This document shows, piece after piece, positions 1-5,726 of a stretch of DNA of 7,645 bases. The DNA is taken from NCBI GenBank assembly GCA_027349615.1, contig DAIEML010000110.1, positions 1-7,645 of the forward strand, written 5' to 3'. Within the stretch, counting starts at the first letter, position 1. Each line of letters starts with the position of its first letter. The stretch is from Ignavibacteriales bacterium (GTDB lineage Bacteria; Bacteroidota; Ignavibacteria; Ignavibacteriales; Ignavibacteriaceae). Under the pieces are notes generated by a model. It ran no database searches, was not told the origin of the DNA, and saw only the letters and a program-made list of their open reading frames with translations. A program made the position numbers and the translations under genes.

Positions 1-1
1 G

Positions 2-862
2 GTTTATTCCGAAGGGAAATTTATTCTAAATAATATTGATGAAGCGTATTTCAATGAAACATTAAATTTTGAAAAAGATAAGGAAACTAAAATATCTGCA
101 CTTCTTCAAGCAGCTTTTAATGAATTACTAATTAAAAAACCTCTTCAAAGTACGTCCGTTTCATTTGCTTTGCCGTTTGAATTATTTTATGTTGTTCAAA
201 TTCCCTATGATAACACACTGCTTCACCAGGATTTAATTGAAGAATTTAAATGGGAATTTTCTGTCCTTTATCCTTATTTATCAACAAGCGATTTTGTAAT
301 TCAATATTTTGAAGTTGAGAAAAATAATTTAATCGATCAAAGCAGTGTAATAGTAATTGCCATTGCAAGAAAATATCTTCAGCTCATTAATAATTTTTGC
401 ATCAACAACAATTTAAAATTAAAATTTATAGATAACGTTCATGTAGCTTCCGAAAGAGCTCTTATGCTGAATTATGTAAGCGCTTCAAGAGGTTTGGCGA
501 TGAGTGTTTATTTGGCAAATAAATATTTTTCTTTAATATTTTCGATTGACGGCAAACCAATCAGCTTTAAAGTTATTCCGTTAAATGATGCAGCTGAAAT
601 TCCTTCACGTCTTATAATGGAAACTTCTCCTCAAAAAACTTTTAATATTAGTAGAAATCTTATCGATAACGCTTACATAACCGGCGAAGAAATTTCTGAA
701 TCGATAATTCAAACCTTGAACAATGCTTTGGAAATTGAATTCAAATATTTCAATCCATTTGATAAAATTAAACCTGATCCAAATTTATTCGGCAATAAAT
801 ATTATGCTGAAAAATTTAATTCGTTTGCACCTTCCGCCGGCATTGCTTATAGACTTGCCTAA
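2..862 (+). CDS. PilM/FtsA-like actin-fold protein, 5' end outside window
   Basis: The frame is open from position 2 to the TAA at 860-862, giving 286 visible residues, so the true start lies left of the window. The TTG at 170 is residue 57, inside a continuous domain, and is not a start. The order resembles PilM-type ASKHA proteins: a strand like 'SVSFALP' (visible residues 52-58), a subdomain that includes 'VIVIAIARKYL' (about 116-126), a second half-domain near 'GLAMSVYLANKYFSLIF' (about 164-180), and the C-terminal 'APSAGIAYRL' that resembles the end of PilM. The usual D-x-G phosphate-2 motif is replaced by VYL or similar, so ATP binding is doubtful. PilM is a cytoplasmic scaffold of type IV pilus and secretion systems, but no pilus gene is visible here. 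Bacteroidota DUF3822 proteins, which I recall near rsmD, are an alternative name for this kind of degenerate actin fold. It lies 24 bp before rsmD and is probably co-transcribed with it. The fold is moderately sure and the role unknown. Confidence 0.7.
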   Translation, partial: VYSEGKFILNNIDEAYFNETLNFEKDKETKISALLQAAFNELLIKKPLQSTSVSFALPFELFYVVQIPYDNTLLHQDLIEEFKWEFSVLYPYLSTSDFVIQYFEVEKNNLIDQSSVIVIAIARKYLQLINNFCINNNLKLKFIDNVHVASERALMLNYVSASRGLAMSVYLANKYFSLIFSIDGKPISFKVIPLNDAAEIPSRLIMETSPQKTFNISRNLIDNAYITGEEISESIIQTLNNALEIEFKYFNPFDKIKPDPNLFGNKYYAEKFNSFAPSAGIAYRLA

Positions 863-886
863 TAAAATCAGATTGGCATATAAAAA

Positions 887-1444
887 ATGAAAATGAGAAT
901 AATTTCCGGAGAATTCAAAGGGAGATTAATCAACGTTCCAAAATCAGATTTAATTAGGCCGACAACTGACAGGGTTAGAGAAACACTTTTCAATTTATTA
1001 AACAACTTAATTGATTTTGAAGGCATTAAAGTTTTAGATGTCTATGCAGGCTCAGGCTCACTTGGTTTAGAATGTTTAAGCAGAGGCGCAGCAACTGTCG
1101 ATTTTGTTGAAAAGGATTTTATTATTCAAAAAAATCTTCAAGAGAATATTAATTCATTAAATTTAGAAGGCCGTAGTCAAATTTTCAAAATGGAAGCAGT
1201 TAGATTTTCCAACCTTCCCAAAAATAATCTCTATGATTTAATTCTTGCCGATCCTCCTTTCTTCAAAGACGATATTTATACAGTTGTTAATAATTTTTTA
1301 GCAAATAATTTTTTAACTGAAGATGGAATTATAATAATTGAGCGCTCGAAACAAACTAAAGACAAAGATGTGCTTAACTTTAAAATTGAACCTTTTAAGT
1401 TAATTGGTGATACTTGCTTATATAAAATTACGAAGTTAATTTAA
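887..1444 (+). CDS. rsmD: 16S rRNA (guanine(966)-N(2))-methyltransferase RsmD
   Basis: This 185-residue protein is an SAM-dependent methyltransferase expected to methylate N2 of G966 (E. coli numbering) in 16S rRNA during small-subunit assembly. Seen directly: the N-terminal 'MRIISGEFKGR' signature, the RNA-binding segment 'RPTTDRVRETLF' (residues 24-35), SAM motif I 'LDVYAGSGSLGLE' (50-62), the acidic ribose-binding 'FVEKD' (73-77) and the catalytic 'ADPPF' (121-125, the N/D-PP-Y/F motif of N2-guanine methyltransferases). Length is normal for the family. ATG occurs at 887 and again at 893; family members begin close to 'MRIISG', so 893 is also possible. No clear Shine-Dalgarno sequence precedes either. 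It follows the PilM-like gene by 24 bp. Its TAA shares the bases TTAA (1441-1444) with the stop of the convergent lipoprotein gene, leaving no space for an intergenic terminator. Identification is secure. Confidence 0.95.
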   Translation: MKMRIISGEFKGRLINVPKSDLIRPTTDRVRETLFNLLNNLIDFEGIKVLDVYAGSGSLGLECLSRGAATVDFVEKDFIIQKNLQENINSLNLEGRSQIFKMEAVRFSNLPKNNLYDLILADPPFFKDDIYTVVNNFLANNFLTEDGIIIIERSKQTKDKDVLNFKIEPFKLIGDTCLYKITKLI

Positions 1445-2367
1445 ATTTGAAAATCCATTTGAATTGACGGCAGCATAATAATACTCTTTGGACCGACATT
1501 TAAATATTTTATTACCTTAGTTGCTAAAACTAATTTAACATTTGGAGACAAATTAAGATTTATACCTGGTGTTAGATAAATAAAATACGCTGTATAAATT
1601 GCTTTCTTATCAAATGCGACGCTAGAATATAATATTGAAAAGCTATTGAAATTTGATTCTCCAGGATCAAGATTTAAAATGCTTTGGCTGAAAAATCCTA
1701 ACTCTCCAAAAAAGTTCATTAATTTATTTTTTTCATTTGTATTAACAATAAGAGTAAAAAAGGGATTAATATTTGTCGACTTCCCTTTATCTTTATAAAC
1801 TTCCATTGACTCATCGCTGCCGAAAACCGTGTTTGTCCTCGTATATATCACAGTAACTGCGATATAATCATAGTTTTGGATATTTAATCCTAAATCAAAT
1901 CTAATAGAAAAAGGACCTTCGTAATTATGAATTCCAAGTCCTAAATATCCACCAGTATAAGTTTGACTATTTCTTTGGCCTGATATATTCATACCTCCGA
2001 AAATTGAAAAAAGATGACTGAATTTATAATCTAAATCTGCACTAAGAGTATAATCAGAAAAATTCCACAATAGATTTTCTTCACTAGCGGAATATGTATT
2101 TCCATCTGGGAGATTAATAGTTTTATCTAATCTATCATTTGTAGTTCCTTTAATACTTTGCATACTGATTAAAGATATTTTTGGAGATATGGTTATCTCC
2201 CCAGGTTGTTTATCAATATTAACATGTGTGGGAGGAGAAATTATTGGCCCGCTGGTTTCAATATCGCCGAAATAAGTAGTTCGTTCAATTGATGCACACC
2301 CAAAAATACTTAGGGAAATAATTGGAGCACTGAACAAAAATATCATATGTAAGATTTTACGTTTCAT
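1441..2367 (-). CDS. Lipoprotein with beta-barrel-like body, function unknown
   Basis: I do not recognise a family. From the ATG at 2367 the product has 308 residues: a basic n-region (MKRK), a hydrophobic stretch and a lipobox I-F-G-C with the lipidated Cys at residue 24, so signal peptidase II export and lipid anchoring are expected. The mature part is rich in alternating polar/hydrophobic stretches with aromatic residues and repeated Gly/Asn turns, and it ends in hydrophobic 'MDFQI'. This resembles an outer-membrane beta-barrel, so a lipid-anchored barrel or beta-sheet outer-membrane protein is the best inference. A TTG at 2382 would add five residues; I prefer ATG 2367 because it gives a normal signal peptide and has GAAAG (2380-2376) eight bases upstream. 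The gene lies 27 bp after the 101-residue lipoprotein gene and is likely in its operon. It converges on rsmD with overlapping stops. Confidence 0.7.
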   Translation of the reverse strand: MKRKILHMIFLFSAPIISLSIFGCASIERTTYFGDIETSGPIISPPTHVNIDKQPGEITISPKISLISMQSIKGTTNDRLDKTINLPDGNTYSASEENLLWNFSDYTLSADLDYKFSHLFSIFGGMNISGQRNSQTYTGGYLGLGIHNYEGPFSIRFDLGLNIQNYDYIAVTVIYTRTNTVFGSDESMEVYKDKGKSTNINPFFTLIVNTNEKNKLMNFFGELGFFSQSILNLDPGESNFNSFSILYSSVAFDKKAIYTAYFIYLTPGINLNLSPNVKLVLATKVIKYLNVGPKSIIMLPSIQMDFQI

Positions 2368-2394
2368 AACTTTATCTTTCAATTTCTGTTATGC

Positions 2395-2700
2395 CTAGCT
2401 TAGTTTTTTAATATAAGTAATTTGAATCTTATCGATACCATACTGGTTCGGATTCTTTTGAACTATTCCTTTAAATTCTATTCTTAATTTGTCAACTTTA
2501 AATTCGTCAGATAAGTTTGTTGGTACATATTGAAATCCTTCATCTGTAACAAGAGTAAAATTGTTTTCAGATTTCGTTATTGTAGCTTTTCCGGATATTT
2601 CTTGACCTTCAATTATGCTTTCAATTGTTTCTTTGCATCCTATGAATAAACAAATGAAGATGATTAAATAAAAAGCTTTAATTAGAATTTTGGTTTTCAT
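2395..2700 (-). CDS. Small lipoprotein, function unknown
   Basis: A 101-residue protein from ATG 2700 to TAG. It has a basic N-terminus (MKTKILIK), a hydrophobic core and the lipobox-like F-I-G-C with Cys at residue 22; Phe at -3 is less usual, but such relaxed lipoboxes occur in Bacteroidota. The mature domain of about 80 residues looks like a small beta-sheet module: 'ISGKATITKSENNFTLVT', then 'YVPTNLSDEFK' and 'LRIEFKGIV', ending with 'IDKIQITYIKKL'. The pattern Y-x-P-x-N-L...F-K...F-x-G resembles short lipoproteins common in Bacteroidota, but I cannot name a family. It is expected to sit lipid-anchored in the periplasm or outer membrane. It is followed by the larger lipoprotein gene 27 bp downstream and preceded by the truncated EEP gene, which ends 72 bp upstream. 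No clear Shine-Dalgarno sequence is visible. Confidence 0.7.
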   Translation of the reverse strand: MKTKILIKAFYLIIFICLFIGCKETIESIIEGQEISGKATITKSENNFTLVTDEGFQYVPTNLSDEFKVDKLRIEFKGIVQKNPNQYGIDKIQITYIKKLS

Positions 2701-2715
2701 GGTAGTTTTGATATT

Positions 2716-3483
2716 TCATAAAAAATATTTTTTTATCTGATCAAAATTTCGCGATAAATCAACCGGCAGATGTCATAAGAATATCAAATAGTTGTAAAAT
2801 TTATTAATATATTCATTAAGAGTTTCAAGTTCATGGTTCAGCTTATAAATTTTCGCTCCCCATATCTTATAAGTATTATTTTTTTCTGAATTAGAGATTG
2901 AATTTTTATAGCAATAATCTTCGTATTTTAATTTCATTATTGAATCTTTCGGCACGTCATTTAACAAATGGACATTCACCAAATAAAGAGGAGAATTATC
3001 AATTAAAATTTTTCCAACCAGAGCAAAATTAGACTCATCAAAATGAATTGTAACTGCATCTCCAAACACTCCAAATGAACCTCCAAGTTTCCAAACATCA
3101 TATTGTCTTAGTTTTAATTTTTTATCAGCAAGAATTACAATGCCTTCTTGAAGATTTATTGGAAATCCAAATGGCCCAATTTTTATTCCAGCATTACATA
3201 CTTGGTGTATTTCATCAAAGCCTAATGATTCCGATAATCTTGCAGCATATTTATTAACAGGGTTTGCTTCTTGCAAAAAAATTATATCGGGTTTAACGGC
3301 AATAATTTCTCTAAGTAAATTTTTAAATCTTAATTCTCTTTTCTCAATATTTTCAAACTCTCCTACTTTTATAATTCCGCAATAGTCAAGCCCAGACCAT
3401 ACGTTGAAAGTCAAAATTTTTAACTTATAATTTTGTGCCACAGTTAAAACAGAAAACATTATTACTAGAATAATTAATTTCAT
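2716..3483 (-). pseudogene. Secreted endonuclease/exonuclease/phosphatase-superfamily protein, broken 3' end
   Basis: From ATG 3483 the frame encodes 236 residues and stops at a TGA (2775-2773). Residues 1-16 form a signal peptide with likely cleavage after TVA (Ala16). The EEP core is clear: 'LKILTFNVWSG' (21-31, metal/phosphate-site Asn27), 'PDIIFLQEAN' (65-74, metal ligand Glu72), 'EGIVILADKKL' (113-123) and 'YLVNVHLL' (167-174, Asn170 and His172). The superfamily, which includes DNase I-like enzymes and sphingomyelinases, continues with a GDxN motif and a C-terminal S-D-H, and both are missing. The stop falls directly after 'NYLIFL', where GDxN is expected. The same frame then continues for 18 codons ('HLPVDLSRNFDQIKKYFL') to a second TGA (2718-2716). 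I read this as a nonsense-mutated, 3'-truncated gene. A TTG at 3492 would add three residues. Substrate is unknown; without the missing residues, catalysis is unlikely. Confidence 0.65.
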
Positions 3484-3524
3484 TTGAGGCAATTGATAAT
3501 TTCTGTATGAAATTTGGGAAAATT

Positions 3525-3553
3525 TAAATATTCAGTTGTCAAAGAAATGTCAA
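3525..3553 (-). promoter_or_regulatory. Candidate sigma70-type promoter for the reverse lipoprotein/EEP block
   Basis: On the reverse strand a perfect -35 hexamer TTGACA (3553-3548) is followed after 17 bases by TATTTA (3530-3525), 41 bases upstream of the ATG at 3483. The -10 match is only partial, and the primary sigma factor of Bacteroidota-type organisms may prefer another consensus. A second TTGACA lies at 3542-3537 but has no usable -10 at the normal distance. Confidence 0.35.
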
Positions 3554-3642
3554 AAATAATTACTCAATTGGATTGGATAACTCAGATTAGAAAGAAATTT
3601 AAACTAAATAAATTTGTTTTTTCATTAGATTTAGATTCGTAA
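3547..3642 (+). CDS. Possible 31-residue small ORF upstream of coaD
   Basis: A short open frame runs ATG (3547) to TAA (3640-3642), encoding 31 residues beginning 'MSKIITQLDWITQIRKKFK'. The stop lies 28 bp before coaD. Amino-acid use is unremarkable and includes a Trp codon, so it may be a leader peptide, a gene remnant or chance. There is no Shine-Dalgarno sequence and no family resemblance. It overlaps the candidate promoter of the divergent block. Low confidence. Confidence 0.15.
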   Translation: MSKIITQLDWITQIRKKFKLNKFVFSLDLDS

Positions 3643-3659
3643 ATTCGAATAAACAATTT

Positions 3660-3665
3660 GAGAAG
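3660..3665 (+). promoter_or_regulatory. Ribosome binding site of coaD
   Basis: GAGAAG lies five bases before the ATG at 3671. It is one of only two good Shine-Dalgarno matches in the window, and it supports that start. Confidence 0.6.
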
Positions 3666-3670
3666 TATTT

Positions 3671-4150
3671 ATGCGCAAAGTACTTTACCCAGGCACATTT
3701 GATCCTGTAACAAACGGACATATTGATATTATCAAAAGAGCAAGCGAATTGTTTGATGAAGTTATTGTTACTGTTGCAATAAATCCTGGTAAAACTCCTT
3801 TATTTACAGTTCATGAGCGAGTAACAATGCTGCAAGAAAGTTTAAATGATTTTAAAAACATAAAAGTTGATTCATTCGATGGACTTGTAGTTGAGCATGC
3901 ACACGAAGTTGGAGCAGTAGGAATAATTAGAGGCCTGCGAGCAGTAAGCGATTTTGAATATGAGTTTCAAATGGCTTTGATGAATAGAAAACTTGCAAGC
4001 GATCTTACAACTGTTTTTTTAATGCCTCATGAAAAATATACTTACCTTAACTCTTCGATAATAAGAAACCTTGCAAGTTTAAAAAGCGATGTAAGTGATT
4101 TCGTTCCGGAAGTTGTACTTAAAGCTTTGAACAAAAAATTTTCTAAATAG
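3671..4150 (+). CDS. coaD: Phosphopantetheine adenylyltransferase CoaD
   Basis: This 159-residue protein catalyses ATP + 4'-phosphopantetheine to dephospho-CoA + diphosphate, the penultimate step of coenzyme A synthesis, in the cytoplasm. Seen directly: the nucleotidyltransferase motif 'YPGTFDPVTNGH' (residues 6-17, with the TxGH-type motif and His17), 'GKTPLFT' (40-46) with the substrate-binding Lys41, 'IRGLRAVSDFEYE' (86-98) with the conserved Arg residues and 'YTYLNSSIIRN' (123-133), the ATP-site loop. Length matches the usual family size of about 160. ATG 3671 is supported by GAGAAG upstream and by alignment with known N-termini. The loop reads L-N-S-S where many homologues have I-S-S-S, a mild change. 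It is divergent from the reverse block, separated by 187 bp. A weak hairpin follows about 65 bp downstream. Identification is secure. Confidence 0.96.
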   Translation: MRKVLYPGTFDPVTNGHIDIIKRASELFDEVIVTVAINPGKTPLFTVHERVTMLQESLNDFKNIKVDSFDGLVVEHAHEVGAVGIIRGLRAVSDFEYEFQMALMNRKLASDLTTVFLMPHEKYTYLNSSIIRNLASLKSDVSDFVPEVVLKALNKKFSK

Positions 4151-4213
4151 AAATACCAAGAAATAAATAAAGTTTGCAACACTTACCATTCTAGCTTTTA
4201 ATAAAAGTTAATT

Positions 4214-4231
4214 AATCAATTTTGATTTTTT
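4214..4231 (+). terminator. Weak intrinsic terminator candidate after coaD
   Basis: AATCAA (4214-4219) and TTGATT (4222-4227) form an inverted repeat; with a realistic four-base loop this is a five-pair stem containing one G-C pair. TTTT follows at 4228-4231. It lies about 65 bp after the coaD stop. The stem is weak, so the call is tentative. Confidence 0.3.
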
Positions 4232-4407
4232 CTTTTACAATCGTGCATATTTATTAAACCAAATTGTGATACGAATAAAGTATCCATTCCAAAATTTTTC
4301 TTTCACTTTCATTTAGAATTATATTTATTAAATTTGCAAACAGAAATTGAAAATCATTCCGTTGCGGATACATCTCTTAAAATTAAAACGGTTAATGAAA
4401 ATTAAAA

Positions 4408-4425
4408 TGCATTACATCTAATGCA
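4408..4425. repeat. Perfect inverted repeat upstream of the aminotransferase
   Basis: TGCATTA (4408-4414), spacer CATC (4415-4418) and TAATGCA (4419-4425) form perfect 7-bp arms, 43 bp before the GTG start. An A-run follows on the + strand, so it is not a forward terminator. It could be a repressor or activator operator, or an RNA hairpin in the 5' untranslated region. Confidence 0.5.
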
Positions 4426-4457
4426 GAAAAAAAAATATTAAGATTTTCTAACAAACT

Positions 4458-4461
4458 AAGG
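4458..4461 (+). promoter_or_regulatory. Ribosome binding site deciding the GTG start
   Basis: AAGG (within TAAGG) lies seven bases before GTG 4469. This supports GTG as the start over the first in-frame ATG at codon 17, which would cut into the conserved N-terminal loop of the enzyme. Confidence 0.55.
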
Positions 4462-4468
4462 TTATTAA

Positions 4469-5665
4469 GTGATCAAACATTCAGAATTAATTTCATCTGT
4501 AGAAGAAAGCAGAACGATGGCTATTTCCTCACTTGTAAAAAAACTACAAGCTGAAGGAAAAAATGTTTTAAGTTTCAGCGCCGGTGAACCGGATTTTCCA
4601 ACTCCTGAATTTATAAAGAAAGCGGCAATAAAAGCTATAAATGAAAATTTTACTCGCTACACTGCGAACGAAGGGTATCCGGCACTTATAAATGCAATAA
4701 TAAAAAAGTTTTCCGCAGAAAATAATCTTGAATTTAAACCAGAAAATATTTTAGTATCAGACGGTGCCAAACATTCAATATATAATTTGTTAATGGCAAT
4801 TTGTAATCCTGGAGATGAAGTAATTTTCCAAGCTCCATATTGGGTAAGTTATCCTGAAATGGTTAAACTAGCTCAAGCAAAATCAGTTATCATTGAAGCG
4901 GGAGTTGAGCAGCATTATAAAATTACTCCTGAGCAGCTAGAAAAAGCGATTACACCAAAATCGAAAGCGTTTATCTTCAACACTCCTTCTAATCCAACCG
5001 GAGCAGTTTATAGCAAACAAGAAATTGAAGCTTTAGCAGAAGTTTTAAAAGATAAGAACATATATATCATTTCCGATGAGATTTATGAAAAAATATTATT
5101 CGACAATGAAAAACATTTCAGCATTGGCAGTATAGATTATTTAAAAGATAAAACTATTACTGTTAATGGAATGAGTAAAGCTTATGCGATGACTGGCTGG
5201 AGAATTGGTTATGCCGGAGGAAGAGCTGATATAATTAAGCTTGCCAGAAATCTACAAAGTCATTCAACTTCGAATGCTGCTTCTGTTTCTCAAGCTGCTG
5301 CCACTGCTGCATTAACTGAAGTATCAGATGAAATTCCTAAAATGGTTAGCATGTTTAAGGAAAGAAGAGATTTCATTTATGAATCTTTAAACAAAGTTGA
5401 TGGGATAAAATGTCCTTTACCAAAAGGCGCATTTTATGTTTTTTACGATGTAAGTCATTTTTATGGAACACATGTAAATGGTTATAAGATTTCTGACTCA
5501 TCAACTTTTTGTAATTATCTTTTGACTGAAGAATTTGTTGGATTAGTTCCAGGCATTGCATTTGGCAATGATGATTGCGTTAGAATGTCTTATGCTTGTT
5601 CATTTGAAGATTTAACCGACGGATTAAAGCGAATAACTCGAGCATTAGCAAAGTTAAAATCTTAA
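4469..5665 (+). CDS. Class I PLP aminotransferase, aspartate aminotransferase (1-beta type)
   Basis: This 398-residue cytoplasmic enzyme is expected to interconvert aspartate + 2-oxoglutarate with oxaloacetate + glutamate using pyridoxal phosphate. It aligns along its length with the Thermus thermophilus type. Visible features: 'SAGEPDF' (37-43), 'SDGAKHS' with Lys101 (the distal-carboxylate-binding Lys of this subgroup), 'APYWVSYPEM' (122-131, Trp125), 'NTPSNPTGAVY' (171-181, Asn175), 'ISDEIYE' (201-207, Asp203 pairing with the PLP nitrogen, Tyr206), 'GMSKAYAMTGWRIGY' (234-248, Schiff-base Lys237, Arg245) and 'VRMSYA' (371-376, substrate alpha-carboxylate Arg372). The start is GTG with AAGG seven bases upstream. 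Position 12 is Glu where prephenate-competent relatives carry Lys, Arg or Gln, so plain aspartate aminotransferase is favoured. It ends at a strong bidirectional terminator. The family is certain; the exact substrate range is less so. Confidence 0.92.
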   Translation: MIKHSELISSVEESRTMAISSLVKKLQAEGKNVLSFSAGEPDFPTPEFIKKAAIKAINENFTRYTANEGYPALINAIIKKFSAENNLEFKPENILVSDGAKHSIYNLLMAICNPGDEVIFQAPYWVSYPEMVKLAQAKSVIIEAGVEQHYKITPEQLEKAITPKSKAFIFNTPSNPTGAVYSKQEIEALAEVLKDKNIYIISDEIYEKILFDNEKHFSIGSIDYLKDKTITVNGMSKAYAMTGWRIGYAGGRADIIKLARNLQSHSTSNAASVSQAAATAALTEVSDEIPKMVSMFKERRDFIYESLNKVDGIKCPLPKGAFYVFYDVSHFYGTHVNGYKISDSSTFCNYLLTEEFVGLVPGIAFGNDDCVRMSYACSFEDLTDGLKRITRALAKLKS

Positions 5666-5680
5666 GAAACCTTAAAAACT

Positions 5681-5711
5681 AAAAAACCTTCTTTCAAGAA
5701 GGTTTTTTTTT
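5681..5711. terminator. Strong bidirectional intrinsic terminator
   Basis: CCTTCTT (5687-5693) and AAGAAGG (5696-5702) form a perfect stem, realistically with a short four-base loop. It is flanked by six A (5681-5686) and nine T (5703-5711), so the stem can extend with A-U pairs and both strands end in a T-run. It lies 15 bp after the aminotransferase stop and 15 bp beyond the aroE stop, and serves both convergent genes. Confidence 0.9.
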
Positions 5712-5726
5712 AATTCAGTAATAAAA

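Larger units (their letters stand above)
4151..4468. other. 318-bp AT-rich intergenic region between coaD and the aminotransferase
   Basis: No coding frame, tRNA or recognisable riboswitch was seen. It contains a weak hairpin plus T-run near coaD (4214-4231), a perfect inverted repeat near the aminotransferase (4408-4425) and the aminotransferase ribosome binding site (4458-4461). I found no convincing paired -35/-10 promoter, although the aminotransferase probably needs one in this gap. Confidence 0.6.

Noticed and set aside
170..172. TTG as start of the first forward gene
   Set aside because: The same frame is open back to position 2 and encodes matching domain sequence, so this is an internal Leu.
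2715..2744. TTGATC-18-TATGAA on the reverse strand as a promoter for the small lipoprotein
   Set aside because: It would give a leader of only a few bases, both hexamers are imperfect, and it overlaps the decayed EEP tail.
2716..2775. TGA recoding (glycine, tryptophan or selenocysteine) in the EEP gene
   Set aside because: Other genes show no internal TGA and use normal Gly and Trp codons; no SECIS-like hairpin was seen, and a missing C-terminal catalytic segment fits decay better.
3075..3257. 60-codon forward frame
   Set aside because: It lies antisense inside the EEP coding region and has no family likeness.
3609..3616. TAAATTTG before coaD (and again at 4329-4336) as Bacteroidota -7 elements
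   Set aside because: The short pattern is expected often in such AT-rich DNA, and neither copy has a TTTG at the proper upstream distance.
5373..5561. 62-codon reverse frame
   Set aside because: It lies antisense inside the aminotransferase, whose coding frame is certain.
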